Of a stretch of 64,000 bases of DNA, positions 1 to 11,753 are shown piece after piece. The position numbers and the translations under genes were made by a program. The stretch comes from Stenogyne calaminthoides (lineage: Eukaryota; Streptophyta; Magnoliopsida; Lamiales; Lamiaceae), in assembly GCA_037126765.1 (NCBI GenBank), contig JBBCBC010000031.1:10611638-10675637 (forward strand). The letters run 5' to 3'. The notes beneath the pieces are model-generated. The model was not told where the DNA came from. It ran no database searches and saw only the letters and a list, made by a program, of their open reading frames with translations. The stretch's first letter is position 1; every line of letters starts with the position of its first letter.

Positions 1-295
1 AGTTTAAGTATCTATTGACAACGAGTTCCAAAGCAAAATGAGGTGCTCCTTTCATGCCAAAATGACATAATGCATGTTCTAACATCACTGTTTAAAAAAA
101 AAAAAAGACTACAATAGTATCAAAATACTCCCCACGCACCCCCCCACACCCCCCGTCGCTCAAGAACAAAACAGACGTCATGAGAGGGACCTCCTTCAAG
201 TTGTTTCAATTCACCTAAACGCCATCTTCTTGGTGGCCTTCTTGCAGGTATATTCTTCCTGAAGGTCGCCCACTGTTCAGCAATTAAGCTTATTC
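1..295 (-). CDS. Two exons of an unrecognised gene running off the left edge
   Basis: Two minus-strand segments look like consecutive coding exons. The first (295-215) follows a TTTGCAG acceptor. It has one open frame, which ends one base into a codon at a TTTAG|GTGAAT donor, and it encodes a basic stretch containing AEQWATFRKN. The second (87 to <1) follows a long pyrimidine tract and AAACAG, and it is open only in the frame that matches the phase of the first exon. It reads through HALCHFGMKGAPHFALELVV to the window edge. An AAACCCTAG-containing leader-like stretch near 1000-960 on the same strand could be the 5' end, but I cannot place a start codon. I do not recognise the protein. The phase match and exclusive open frames are the only evidence. 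Confidence 0.4.
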
Positions 296-865
296 CTGCA
301 AATCGAGCCCAAATATTATGCTTTGTTTAGTGAATTTACAGCAGCATAATTCTATAGGACACCAAATATGAAATAACTAACCGCCAAAGCAATGGATAAA
401 ATAGCAAGGGTGTTGTTAGCACACTTCAAAATTTAGTCCGAACAGAAAATTAGAGTACAACTTTAAAATTTGAGCCTTTTTCATTCATATAAATTGTTGC
501 AACTTGACCATTTTTAGTAGTTTACCACTGAGAAGAACACCTCTTACTATAAAGGAAATCACTTAATTCACAAAAGGAGAATAAAGCATTGGTAAAAGTT
601 GTAAAAACATCATTGACTAATACGCCATGCCTTATAATCAGTAGGAAATTTTCAAAAGGGATCAGCTACATAAAACCAGAAACTGAATTGTTATAACGAA
701 TCTATAAATCTGTGGTACCCAAAGGTCAAAAAATTACAAGACCAAAGGGAAAAGAAAATGACAAGGATATCAACGTCAGATAGCTAATAGTTAAATAATA
801 AAACTTAATCACTATATAATATAGATAATAACACGTACATATTGAAAAATTAAGCATTTCTAGAA

Positions 866-938
866 AACCTTGAACTACTACACATATACATCACTAGACA
901 GATAACCTTGAACTACTACACATATACATCACTAGACA
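866..938. repeat. 35-bp direct duplication, two copies
   Basis: The 35-bp segment starting AACCTTGAACTACTACACAT occurs at 866-900 and again at 904-938, separated by 3 bp. It is a small local duplication next to the presumed leader of the left-edge gene. Confidence 0.9.
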
Positions 939-1019
939 AATGACGAACTGCAGGCAACACTAGAAACGATGGAGATGGTGTCTGAATTCTAGGGTTTTCG
1001 TGAACTGAAAGGAATTGTA

Positions 1020-1505
1020 TCTTGTGGGTGTGGTTCGTGAATTGAAATTGTTATTGTGGATATGGGTTACTTAGTTTTTTAGGTTTAATTTGATTTTTAC
1101 TAATTTTGATTCAAGTAAGGAAAGTATTAATTTAATATGTTATTTTTTAATTTGATTTGATTGAGTAAAATGATAAATGTAGTTTAAAAAATAATTTAGA
1201 AATATATATATACAAGAGGCAAACTAAAATGTGAAAATATAAAATAAAAAATCATTTAAATATAATATTGTTTGATTAACATGATAAATACAAAAAGAGC
1301 ATGAGACTTATTTAATAAAAAAAATACAAATTAATAAGATTTGTGAAAAATTATCTATTTCTTAAATAATAAAATAAAGAAAAGTTTTTGTAAAAAGATT
1401 TGATGTCTTTTAATAATGTGGTCCTTTGTATAATATTATTTTTCTTTAAATAAATAAATGATCACTCATTCTTTTCATATTTATGCGTGTGAGTGAGGGA
1501 ATATT
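1020..1505. other. AT-rich spacer, no gene seen
   Basis: This stretch is mostly A and T runs with no open frame, splice pattern or inverted repeat that I can support. Confidence 0.6.
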
Positions 1506-1510
1506 TTTTT

Positions 1511-1690
1511 AAGGACCATAACTTTGGGGAATGGTAAAACAAGGACTTTAAACTTTTAAGGCCGGTAAAATAAGGACTGTAACTTTAAAAACTAGCAATT
1601 TAAGGCCAAATTAAACTACATTACCCATTTTTTTGCTAATTTGGTCTGAAATTGCTACTTTTTAAAGTTGTGGTCCTTATTTTGTCAGCA
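1511..1690. mobile_element. Fold-back MITE-like element
   Basis: The left arm (about 1567-1615) and right arm (about 1636-1683) are imperfect reverse complements over nearly 50 bp. Both contain AAAATAAGGAC on one strand or the other, followed by a match around TAGCAATTT. There is no coding capacity. Target duplications were not identified, so the family is not assigned. Confidence 0.6.
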
Positions 1691-1963
1691 TGGAACGTTA
1701 CTTAAAAAAAAATCCATACATAGACGAAATCCCAAATTAGAGGGGGAAGTATATATTTCTGGCCTGATTTCAGATCTGCATTAATCATTTCGATTATCCC
1801 AACATTAATTATGTCCTTTTTTCCTAATCACGACTTATTTATTAAGATACAAGAATTTATGTGAATCATTCAAAATGATAAGTTAGACATTTTATACAAA
1901 TAATTACATAATTTAAATAATTTTCTTACTCTATGTGAAACAGAATCATATTAGATTGGAGGG

Positions 1964-1964
<1 letters not shown>

Positions 1965-2008
<44 letters not shown>
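1965..2008. repeat. (AT)n microsatellite
   Basis: About 22 uninterrupted AT dinucleotides. A short reading frame through this tract (Tyr-Ile repeats) is a by-product of the repeat and not a gene. Confidence 0.97.
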
Positions 2009-2010
<2 letters not shown>

Positions 2011-2191
2011 TGATTTCAAATATTTGTATTAATTATTTCAATTTCCCAACATTTATTAAGCAATTCAAATCCCATTTTATACAAGCTGGCCCTTACAGTA
2101 AAATGTTCTTAAATTCATATTACTTTTTTTTTTTTGTGTATAATAGGAATTGCAACGATGAAGAGTTCACCACAGTATTTTCAAGTAGAAG

Positions 2192-2246
2192 ATGGCAAAG
2201 ATTGTGTGCTCATTCCTGTTAATGATTGTCCTTGTTTCTCTCACGG
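2192..2246 (+). pseudogene. Exon 1 (signal peptide) of a defensin-like peptide gene, separated from its exon 2
   Basis: The 55-bp exon encodes an 18-residue hydrophobic signal peptide starting MAKIV and ending at an ACG-G|GTAAGA donor in phase 1. It closely matches exon 1 of the minus-strand defensin-like genes at 11501, 31452 and 46468, including the AAGTAGAAG sequence before the ATG. A TATA-like TATAATA lies at 2139-2145, in a leader also similar to those genes. No exon 2 follows. The intron runs into a copia element at 2460, and the deletion that ends that element has removed the downstream exon from unit 1. The only exon 2 on this strand is at 26219, 24 kb away in unit 2. An intron of that size across two retroelement copies is unlikely to splice, so I call it broken. 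Transcription has not been shown. Confidence 0.75.
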
Positions 2247-2459
2247 GTAAGATCACTTTCATGAGCCAAGTTTTCTTTTACTTGTGTTTGTAATAAAATA
2301 AAAAATTGTCATAATAATTAGGGGAAAAAAATAATTTTGATCCGATAAATGTTTTCAATTTTTATTTTGGTTCTATTAACTTTTATATTTTGATTTTCAT
2401 TATTTAATTTACACATTTTCGATTTTTTGATCTTTGTCATGTAAGTTGCAGAATATATT

Positions 2460-2710
2460 CTAAAGAGTAATAAAAGTGCTATTTCACTTAAGCTTTTAAT
2501 TTGTAAAGTTGTTACCTCTCTTTTATAAAGTGTTACTAGAAAAGTTAGTTAGAAGGGGGTTACTTCTATATAAGCTCCTCCATTAGGTTAGAGTTAATTA
2601 ACTTTCAGATTTACTATTCCATCTGTTCCTTTGTAACTGATTACTTCCATTGAATCAAGATTAGTCTTTCTTTACTTCTTCTTCTTTGCAATCTGTTCTA
2701 GATTGATAAT
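2460..2710 (+). repeat. 5' LTR of copia copy 1
   Basis: It is about 250 bp, from TCTAAAGAGTAATA to TTGATAATA. The ends were set by comparing the 5' and 3' LTRs of copy 2. It contains a TATATAA promoter motif near 2565. The ends are not a clean TG...CA. Confidence 0.8.
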
Positions 2711-2930
2711 ATGGTATTAGTTTTATACTGGTAATGTCATTCGATCCTTGCTTCCGCTTCTGATATAGAGTTTTACGCTCGTTTCGTTCTTTTCGATTCT
2801 GTTTTGTTTGGATTCAGAATTTGTTTGGGTTTGATTTCAACAATTCTTGTTGAAATTCGTAGATTTCTTGTGTTGAAATTCGTAGATTTCTTGTGTTCGA
2901 TTTCAATCCAGTTCTTGGAGATATTTTTCG

Positions 2931-5900
2931 ATGGCGTTGAATGTTTCACTCGATCCTGCGGTGAATCCGCTCTCACCATATTTTCTTCACCACAACGACA
3001 ACCCAGCCATGTCTATTGCGCTAGAGCCTCTGGATGGTGCGAATTTCGTTTCCTGGCGGCAGTCGGTGGCGCGTGGTTTGAGTGTGAAGAACAAATTACC
3101 ACTTGTCGATGGTTCTCTCCTGCCCGGGATCCGGATTACGATAGGGGCGGTTTATCCGGCGATATCAGCGGCAAATGACTTGGTGTTGCAAAGGATTCTC
3201 AACTCGGTCTCCTCTCAAATCAAGAAAACTTTCTTGCTATTTTCAAACGCGGCTAAAGAGGTTTGGAGTGAACCGATAACTCGATATGAATGTTACGATT
3301 TGTCAAAGATTTTCCAACTTGAGAAGTCTTTAACTAACATTGCTCGGTGTTCAAAAACTCGGTTAGTTACTATAATGAGTTCAAGTATCTCATGGATGAA
3401 CATATTAGTCATAAGGTTGTGTTTAAATGCAATTGTGGTGTCATGGCAAACTGTACTTGTGATCTTCCCAAGCAATATGCTGCTGCACAAGAACAAGATT
3501 GAGTTATGAAATTTTTGATAGGTCTGAGTGAATCTTATGCTGCCATCCGTAGTCAGTTCTTGCTACATAAGTCTTTTCCTCCACTTGCTAAAGTGTATGC
3601 TCTGTTGCTTCAAGAAGAGTCTCAGAGAGCCTTAGTTATGCCCAATCCTATTTTTCCTGAGTCTGTGGCCATGTTAGCTAATAACTCTAGGTTTTACAAG
3701 GATAAAAAGAAAGGGTTAAAGTGCACGCACTGTAATGGAAGTGGTCATTCAGTGGATAGGTGTTTTGAATTGATTGGCTATCCCCCTGGTTGGAAGAAGG
3801 GTCCAACGGGTATAAAAAGCAAGGAGAGATCTTGCCAATGTTTTGGTTTCTTCTCCTAGCAAAGTTATGGAGTCTAACCCTCTGCTCACTCCTGAGGTTA
3901 TTGAGCAACTTCTGAATTTGGCTAAACAAGCACAGAGGCCTTCTGCTGATTCCATTCACTCTGCAGCTGGTGTGTTTGCTCACACAACTCCTGATGTTTC
4001 TACAGGTTCAGGTAGTACAGGTAAACAAGGGAGTACTTTCTGTTTCAATTCTGTTTCTACTTGTAAACCTTTTACTTGGATATTGGACACAGGAGCAACT
4101 GATCATATGGTGTCTAGTTTGGAGTGTTTTACTTCCCCTCCAACATTAGCTAATATTAAAATAAGTTTGCCTAATAATGTTGTATCTACTGCAACACATA
4201 TGGGAACAGTGGTTCTTAATGAGAATTTAACACTATACAATGTGTTTTATATTCCAGATTTTGCTTTTAATTTGCTTTCTATAAGCCATTTAACAAGGTA
4301 CTCTAATTGTACAGTTAGTTTTATGGCATCAAGTTGTGTTTTGCAGGACAAGGACTCCCTCAAGGTGATTGGTTCTGCTGAACAACATGGAGGCTTATAC
4401 TTGCTCAGAGTCATCCATTCTGCTAATGCTGTTGATAGCTCTGCTTCTCCTGGTATTTTCACTTTATGGCACAATAGATTAGGTCATTTGGCTCCTTCTG
4501 CTATGTTGCAAATAAAAGATTTGGGTTTAAGTGCTCTGATGTTTTGAATCATTATACTGTTTGCCCTCTTGCAAAACAGAAAAAGAAACCATTTCCTGTT
4601 AGTATATCTTCATTTGTTGATTGCTTTGACCTAATACATTGTGATGTTTGGGGTCCTTTCTCTATTACTTCTCATTCTGGTTATAAATACTTCTTGACTA
4701 TTGTTGATGACTTTTCAAGATGGACTAAGATATATCTATTAAAGGCTAAATCTGATGTGAAGAATTCTTTGGAAAACTTTTATAACATGGTATTAACTCA
4801 ATTCAATAAGAAAATCAAGGTTTTGAGAAGTGATAATGGAACTGAGTTTATGTTGCATGATTTTTATCACTCACTTGGTGTAACTCATCAAACATCCTGT
4901 GTGGAAACCCCACAACAGAATGGTTTGGTTGAAAGAAAACACCAACACCTATTACAAGTTGCTAGAGCTTTATTGTTTCAATCATCTTTGCCCATTGTAT
5001 ATTGGAGTGATTACATTTTATCTGCTGCTTACTTGATAAATAGGATGCCAACTGTGGTTCTTCACAATTTGACTCCTTTTGAGAAGTTATATGGAAGAAA
5101 GCCTGATTATTATTTACTAAGATGCTTTGGTTGTTTATGCTTTGCTAACACGTTATCTGCTAACAGAACAAAGTTTGATCCAAGGGCTGTTAAATGTGTT
5201 TTTTTTGGGTATCCTTTTGGAACCAAAGGTTATAAAGTGCTTGATCTGAGTAATGGGAAGATTTTTGTTTCAAGAAATGTGACTTTTTATGAAAATGTTT
5301 TCCCTTATGCTGATAAACAGGGTGCACATGAGTTTGTTCAGCTTTTAATTGCTCAAAATTCTTTTTTACAAACTGAAACTGATTATGTTGATGATACTAC
5401 TCAAACTCATGGTTCTCCTATTTCAACTGATAACACTATTATTCATCAAGAAGCACATGATGAATTAAATGATCAGACACATGATAATCAGACTATTGAA
5501 CCTGTTGTGACTCATAGATAGGCTATTGAACCTGATATTGAACCTGTTTCTGTTGTTGTGCCTCATAGACAGGCTATTGAACCTGAATCTGTTTTTGTTA
5601 TTGTTGATAGTCAGGCTATTGAACCTGCATCTCATACTGATGTTTTACATGAAAATCTTGTTAGAAATTCTTCTAGATCAAGATCTCAACCTGCTTACTT
5701 GAAAGTTTATGAAACTTCTTTACCAAAATCCTTAAATCCAGAGGCAAATATGACTGTTTCTTGTGGAAAACAGTATGAAATTCTGATTTCTTATCCACTA
5801 ATAGACTTTCTCATGATCATAAAGTTTTTACTGCATCCATTTCTCAAAATCTTGAACCCAAAACCTATAAACAAGCCAAAGACAATCCTAATTGGCAGCA

Positions 5901-7062
5901 AGCTATGAAGAGTGAATTAGATGCCTTAGAAAGAACTAAGACATGGACTCTAGTATCTTTGCCACCAAATAGAGATTGCATTGGATGCAAGTGGGTTTTT
6001 AAAATAAAATATAAACAAGATGGTTCAATTGAAAGATATAAAGCAAGACTTGTTGCTAAAGGTTACTCAACAAGAGGGTGTGGACTATTTTGATACTTTT
6101 AGTCCTGTAGCAAAAGTTACCACTGTCAGGATATTACTTTCTATAGCAATTGCTAAAAATTGGTTCATTCATCAATTAGATGTAAACAATCATTCTTGTA
6201 TGGTGATCTTACTGAAGAAATTTTTATGACTCCACCACCTGGTTATTGCAGTGATTCTGATTCTAGAGTGTGTAGATTGAATAAAAGCCTTTATGGTTTG
6301 AAGCAAGCTTCAAAACAATGGTTTACTAAGCTTTCTAGTTCATTGTTTGAAGTTGGTTATGTGCAATCTGAGGTTGATAACTCTCTGTTTACAAAACAAA
6401 CTGATAATTCATTAACTGCTATTGTTTGTTATGTTGATGACCTTATTGTAGCTAGTAACTCTATGACTGAAATAACAAATGTTAAGAGCTATCTGCACAA
6501 CAAATTCACTATTAAGGACTTAGGTGTGTTAAAGTATATGCTTGGTATTGAAGTAGCAAGATCAGAACTGTGTCTTTCTTTATGTCAAAGGAAATACACT
6601 TTAGACCTGTTAACTGATTTTGGCTATTTGGGAAGCAAACCTTGTAACACACCTATGGACTCAAAACTGCAACTTGTCCAGGCCACTGAAAACAATACAA
6701 CTGATCCAAACTTTATAGAAAAATTGTTGGCAAGTTGCTTTATCTAACAGTTACAAGACCAGACATCTCATTTGTTGTTCAATCACTCTCTCAATTCATG
6801 AGCAATCCATCCAAGGAGCATATGAGTGCAGTACACAGAGTATTAAGATACTTAAAGGGAACACCAGGTTTGGGTATCTTTTATTCAAGTAATAATGATT
6901 TTAAATTACATTCATATACTGACAGTGATTGGTCTAGATGTATAGAAACTAGAAAGAGTGTCACAGGTTACACAATATACTTGGGAAATTCTCTCATCTC
7001 TTGGAAGTCTAAAAAGCAAAATACTGTGAGTAGATCATTTGCTGAGGCTGAGTACAAACGAG
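2931..7062 (+). pseudogene. Decayed copia gag-pol polyprotein, copy 1
   Basis: The frame begins MALNVSLDP and covers a plant copia gag domain. It then has a CCHC zinc knuckle (CTHC...GH...DRC), a protease motif WILDTGATDHM, a GAG-pre-integrase LWHNRLGH, integrase core residues around HCDVWG, RSDNG and QNGLVERKH, reverse transcriptase with YVDD (about 6431), and the first part of RNase H (YTDSDW). It is broken by a gag frameshift near 3350, a TGA near 3500, a stop at 5517, frameshifts near 6070, 6190 and 6730, and loss of the RNase H end. One Cys of the HHCC pre-integrase zinc site has become Tyr. It cannot make a polyprotein. Several lesions are shared with copies 2 and 3. Confidence 0.93.
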
Positions 7063-7063
7063 A

Positions 7064-7165
7064 TTGCATATATAGTTAAAATTACTAATAGATACGAGAT
7101 TTTGAGTAGATACGATTTTTATGCAAATTACTAATAGGTACAAACGAGATTACATATATAATTAA
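7064..7165. repeat. Short imperfect tandem repeats at the copia 1 deletion junction
   Basis: Variants of ATTACTAATAGATAC and ACGAGATTRCATATATA each occur two to three times here. In unit 2 (26515-26590) the same motifs occur fewer times. The copia-to-flank junction lies at the shared TACA near 7060. Confidence 0.7.
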
Positions 7166-7995
7166 AATTGTATACGAAAGTACAAATATATCCATTTGTA
7201 TACAATTATTTTGTACTTATTAATAAATTGTAATCCTAAAATTCACCTATTAATAAAGTTTTCCACTCCAGGTTCACTGCAATTCTAATTCCAACATTTT
7301 AATTCTTGTCATCAAATTCAATGTTTCTACAACATTTTACAACAAATGAAACATGGATATGGATAGCGGAGATTTATACAACAATTGAAATATGGATACA
7401 CGAGAGCATGAATGCATGATATACTTTTATATTTTAATAAAAACTTGTATGATGTGAATTTCGTTGGGCCTTGTTAGATGAGTCCAAATAAATAATTTTT
7501 AAGTCAAAGAGCCTGAATAATTTGCGAACGCTTTGGTTTTATTACATCCTACTAGAGACTGCATCTACTGACACATGATACAAACTAGTACAAAACGCCG
7601 AATTCCAAATTCCATAACTCATCACGTTTCCATTAAATTTTGTGAAATTTAGTGTCACATTTCAGTTAAAGTTAGTATCACATTAATTTCGTTTCATGTT
7701 TACAATCAAATCTAGCGCCGCGTTTCAATTATGATGTCACGTTTCAATTAAATTAAGTTATGTTTCACATCTGTTGCACAGTGCATTTAGTGCATAGAAA
7801 ATTGACGGTGTAGAATAGAAAAATGAAACATTAAAAATTTCAATAATTGCATTAATCATTGAAAACAAAAACTTATATAAATATGGTTCATGCTATGAAC
7901 TTTATTTTTAATTTATGGCATTTGAATCTATTCAGTGCATGATCAATAAAAAATATGTGTTGGAAATGGATAAAATGGGTTAAATAATTCAAGGA
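7166..7995. other. AT-rich spacer with scattered TCACGTTTCA-type motifs
   Basis: No gene is seen. Motifs of the type ATCACRTTTCARTTAAAT recur several times between 7625 and 7750. Related motifs, together with a TGCACRGTGCA motif, recur at 13320-13470, so both may be remnants of one repeat family. The matching stretch in unit 2 is 26590-27410. Confidence 0.5.
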
Positions 7996-9043
7996 TTAAA
8001 TTCAAAATGGTGTTATAATTTATCACCTTTTTTTAAATAGTCCAGAGAAAGTTTAACTAACAAAATTAGTCCCAATTTTTTTTTTGAATTGTACAATTTT
8101 AGCCCCAAAATTCATCGGCGACACGAAACAACGTCGTTTCGCGTCATGCGCAATTCACGTGCGCCTCCTTCTCTTCGGGTTTTGCTGACTGTGTTAATAA
8201 TTATAATTTACATTTATTTTTAAAGACAAATTCAAATTTTTTAAACTCATATCACTATTTCTCCTAAAAAACTAAATCAATATATTAAAATTTAATTAAC
8301 ACCAAAATAAGTCTCCCCCAAATTAACACCCCCAAAATTGCGTTGCTCATTCACCACCAATCTCAGTCATCTTCTTCCCAAAATCTATTCGAAATGTCGC
8401 GGTGCCGTCGATTGAAACCCTAACAACTTTCCCAATTCGTAGGCAAAAATCTTGCACAAACACCATATCTTCATCTGCGCCGCTGCGGCGTGAAAACTAG
8501 GGTTAGAAAACTGCTATTGTGTCGCGTCGCTGCTATATGGTAGCATCGCGCTGCTGTTGTATGGATCTTCGAGTGGTTCTTCGTTTGCGCCACTACAGAG
8601 TAAAAATTAGGGTTTGTGTGTTGTTTGGAATTTGGGTGGTGTGATTTTGAGTTTGTGAAGATTGATTTTTGAGAGTTTCGAATCTTGAAATACATTTATT
8701 GATCTGAAAGAAAACGTTTTTATTTTTTAATATTTTATTTTTAATTTTTTTTATTTGTTATTTTTTAATCTATGGCTTATGTGTCATGCAGGTTATTTTT
8801 TATTGGCTATTAAATCCTTGTCAGCATGACACGTCGTGCCCAGTCATCAGCTCGCCGGAAATTTCCAATTTGAAGATGCACGTGAGTTGCACATAACATG
8901 AAACGATGTCGTTTTGTGTTGCCGATGAATTTTTGGGCTAAAATTATACAATTCGAAAAAAATTGGGGCTAATTTTGTTAGTCAAATTTTCTTGGGACCA
9001 TTTCAATAAAAGGTGATAACTTATAAAATCATTTTGAATTTAA
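7996..9043. mobile_element. Long-TIR DNA transposon (Mutator-like or fold-back type), unit 1 copy
   Basis: The two ends are imperfect inverted repeats of roughly 150 bp: TTAAATTCAAAATG...TTATCACCTTTT and, nearer the centre, CATCGGCRACAC...AAACGACGTCGTTT. The centre (about 8330-8700) is richer in GC and contains gene-leader-like sequence (AACCCTAACAAC, ACTAGGGTTAG) but no open frame I can assign. No clear target duplication was found. Possibly it captured host sequence. The unit 2 copy is full length and unit 3 keeps only the right end. Confidence 0.7.
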
Positions 9044-9555
9044 CGCCAATAGTCCACGTTCATAACATAAACCTGATTCATGGGAGACCAACTCCATAAT
9101 TTGCGCTTGTCAATCTTTAACATTTCAAAATATATAATTTCCAACAGAAGAATTTAATTTTCTGTCCATCATCACTTGTGTTGGTGGAGACCGATGCAAA
9201 AAAAGTGACTGATGTTTTGAACTCGGTTGAAGATGATGAATCCTCCTTTGGTAAACAATCGCTAAAGACCAACTCTAAGATGAACAAGTTTCATGCTATG
9301 AAATTTACTTTTAATTTATGAGTATGTGAATCTATTCAGGATTTATTTTTAATTTATGATACGAGTCAGATTTAGTGAGTTAGAAAAATATATTAAAATG
9401 AGTGAAACTGATCAAAATCATCCAAATTAATCGTATGAAACTTATTAATGGGAGACCAACTCATTATTGAAAGAGTTTTTACTTTTTGAGATTTTTTTAT
9501 TAGTCGTAATGTCAATATTGTGGCATATTCTCATGCTGAGAAGGTCTTGTGTGAA

Positions 9556-10681
9556 ATATTGCATACTAATGTTATGTGCAATACAACATAAATAAGGCAA
9601 AAATAGTCCAAAATGGGCGGGTCGGGCAGGGCGGGTCGGGCAGCGACAGTGGGCTTTAGGTTTGCGCAGGCGGATATGTATTTATAGAAGAATATCTTTA
9701 TCAAATATGTGTTGTAGCCTAGTGGTTCAGGTTTGTTGTTAATGAATTTGGTCGTTACATCTATGTATAAGTGTTACTACATTGTTATATTGAAAAACTT
9801 CTTTTTTTTTTGTCAAATTTTTTTGTGTTACTACATCTATGTATAAGTGTGACTACATTGTTATATTGAAAAACTTCATATTTTACGTAACACGTAATAA
9901 AACATATCGTAACACATAAATATTCATAAGGTAACATGGGTTACAAGGTAACACATTATTGTTCATATGGTAATACATGAGTATTCACATAGTATTACTG
10001 ACGATAAATGAACAATGTTACATATTACTAAAAAAAAATATATGTTACTACATGAACAAAAAAGTGTTACTATATGAAGAAAAAACGTGTTACCACATAA
10101 ACAAAAACCAAGATAAGCGCGAAAAAGAAATCCCCAAATCAAAATTACAGATTTAGAACAATTTAATGTGTTACTACATGAACAAAAAGAGTGTTACCAT
10201 ATGAGCAAAAAAGTGTTATTATATGAACAAAAAGCAGTACGGACGCGAAAAAAATCTTGATCGCAATTACGATTTGAGCATCAATGTGAAAAGAGTGCAT
10301 AAGGATCTGAATTTCATCACACACTTTGTGTTGACGAGTAATTCAAACATCACACACATATTCTCTCTTCTTCTCGCAGGATCCACACCAAAATTCAAAT
10401 TGAACAACCTAATTTCATTCAATGACTGGAGCGAATCGAAGAAAATTAAATTGGACAAGAAATTATGACACGAACAAGGAAGAAGAATCCGTGAGAACCA
10501 CCAACAATCTGAAGAGAAGAGGAAGAAGAAGAAATATGACAACGTCCGTGCTGTGCGACGTGATGAAGATGGAGAAAGCCCATTAGCCCATCAGCAATCT
10601 GCCCTAACCCGCTTTCATGACCCGCGAGAAAAAAAAAATCCCTAATTGCACATATCATTTGTATGCAATATTGCATACAAC
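9556..10681. mobile_element. Non-autonomous TIR element with internal ~21-bp repeats, unit 1 copy
   Basis: Its ends are inverted copies of ATATTGCATACTAATGTTAT...GTGCAAT, and each is followed inward by a GGCGGGTC / GACCCGC-type stretch. The interior holds about eight variants of GTGTTACTACATGAACAAAA, arranged in two blocks of ~130 bp (10030-10130 and 10165-10260). Upstream is a related ATTCATAAGGTAACAC run. The short frames inside are repeat translation and not genes. Present in all three units. Confidence 0.65.
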
Positions 10682-11142
10682 TTTTTGTCTCTCATGCTAG
10701 GGGCTCTCGCTTTTATGGTAGCCCACTAAGCACTAGCCCTCATTTTTATTTTTAGTATTTCATTGATATTTTACTCTATTTAATTTTTAACACATGGAAC
10801 CAAAATATGGTGGTTCGTTGGATATTTTTTATTATTCTACGTGTCATCCATCTATATTATGAAATACAAAATAAAACACCAATTATAAAACAGGTGATCT
10901 CATTTTCAGTAAGTATTGCTTCGAATTTGTGTGCTACCGAAGTCCGGAACATTAAATTAAATTATATGATGACAAGAATAAAAATGTTGGAAATGGAACT
11001 GCAGTGAACCTGAAGTACATATATATGGGAATATATCAGAATAATCAATTCAAATTAAAGATAAATTCACGATACAATCATTAATACATTAATTCTTTCT
11101 TATAATTCTAAATCATAAAATCATAAAGTCATAATAATTGTA

Positions 11143-11501
11143 TCAACAAAAATACTCGCAGCCGCAAACCGTCCCAACGCAACCGTAAAAGGGTACCCTA
11201 TCACCAAATTTGGCCTCACAAGCTTCCTTACATTTAAGATCTTTTGGAAAAGAACATGTTACAGAAGATATATTCTCCTCACATAATGGCCTTTTTCGAT
11301 ACCACTAGTTTATCTGCATAAATAAATAAAAAAAAAACAAAAAATTCAATCAAATTATTTGAATAACTATTATGATATACTATAAACTTTTATTACAAAC
11401 ACAAGTAAATTAATTAAGAAAAATTAGTTCATGGAAGTGATCTTACCCGTGAGAGAAACAAGGAAAATTATTAACAAGAATGACCACACAATCTTTGCCA
11501 T
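11143..11501 (-). pseudogene. Defensin-like secreted peptide gene, frameshifted copy in unit 1
   Basis: Exon 1 (11501-11447) encodes an 18-residue signal peptide starting MAKIVWSFLL and ends at ACG-G|GTAAGA. Exon 2 (11313-11143) follows a TGCAG acceptor. An extra A in the run that codes for Ser-Lys-Arg (five A instead of four; five T at 11292-11296 on the plus strand) shifts the frame. A TGA follows two codons later, before any of the eight cysteines. The rest of exon 2 matches the intact copies in units 2 and 3. A TATA box (TATAAATA on the minus strand, 11559-11552) is retained, so it may still be transcribed. A one-base assembly error in a homopolymer would give the same picture. Confidence 0.85.
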
Positions 11502-11551
11502 CTTCTACTTGAAAATTAATTTTGTTGTGAATTCTAAGCAATAGGAATTCC

Positions 11552-11559
11552 TATTTATA
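11552..11559 (-). promoter_or_regulatory. TATA box of the unit 1 DEFL copy
   Basis: TATAAATA on the minus strand, about 50 bp before the ATG. It is conserved at 31510-31503 and 46526-46519. Confidence 0.6.
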
Positions 11560-11753
11560 CACAAAATATAGTAATATTTATATAGGAACGTTTTTATTTT
11601 TTTACTATAAGTGCCAATGTGCCAGCTTCTATAAAGAAAGGGTCAAAAGCTTTGAATATGATTCGCCTGATTTGGTAATCATTAATAATTCATTTCGCTG
11701 GTTGTTTCCATATGAATCTTTATTTTCTTATAATTGGCAGGTATTAATATCAG

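Larger units (their letters stand above)
2460..7063 (+). mobile_element. Ty1/copia LTR retrotransposon, copy 1, 3'-truncated
   Basis: A 5' LTR (2460-2710) is followed by a primer-binding-like TGGTATTAG and a decayed gag-pol in the copia order: gag, protease, integrase, reverse transcriptase, RNase H. The element stops abruptly inside RNase H after GAGGCTGAGTACA at about 7062. There is no polypurine tract or 3' LTR. The same 5' flank occurs before copies 2 and 3, so this is a segmental copy and not an independent insertion. Confidence 0.93.

Noticed and set aside
1935..2222. A 95-codon frame with Tyr-Ile repeats
   Set aside because: It is the translation of the (AT)n tract and runs over the DEFL promoter and into exon 1 in the wrong frame.
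9705..9745. tRNA/SINE-like A-box (GTAGCCTAGTGGTTCAGG)
   Set aside because: It resembles a pol III A-box, but no B-box (GGTTCGANNCC) follows at a suitable distance and no cloverleaf can be drawn.
10030..10265. CRISPR-like array of ~21-bp repeats
   Set aside because: The units are degenerate, have no unique spacers of constant length, sit inside a transposon and occur in a plant nuclear context.
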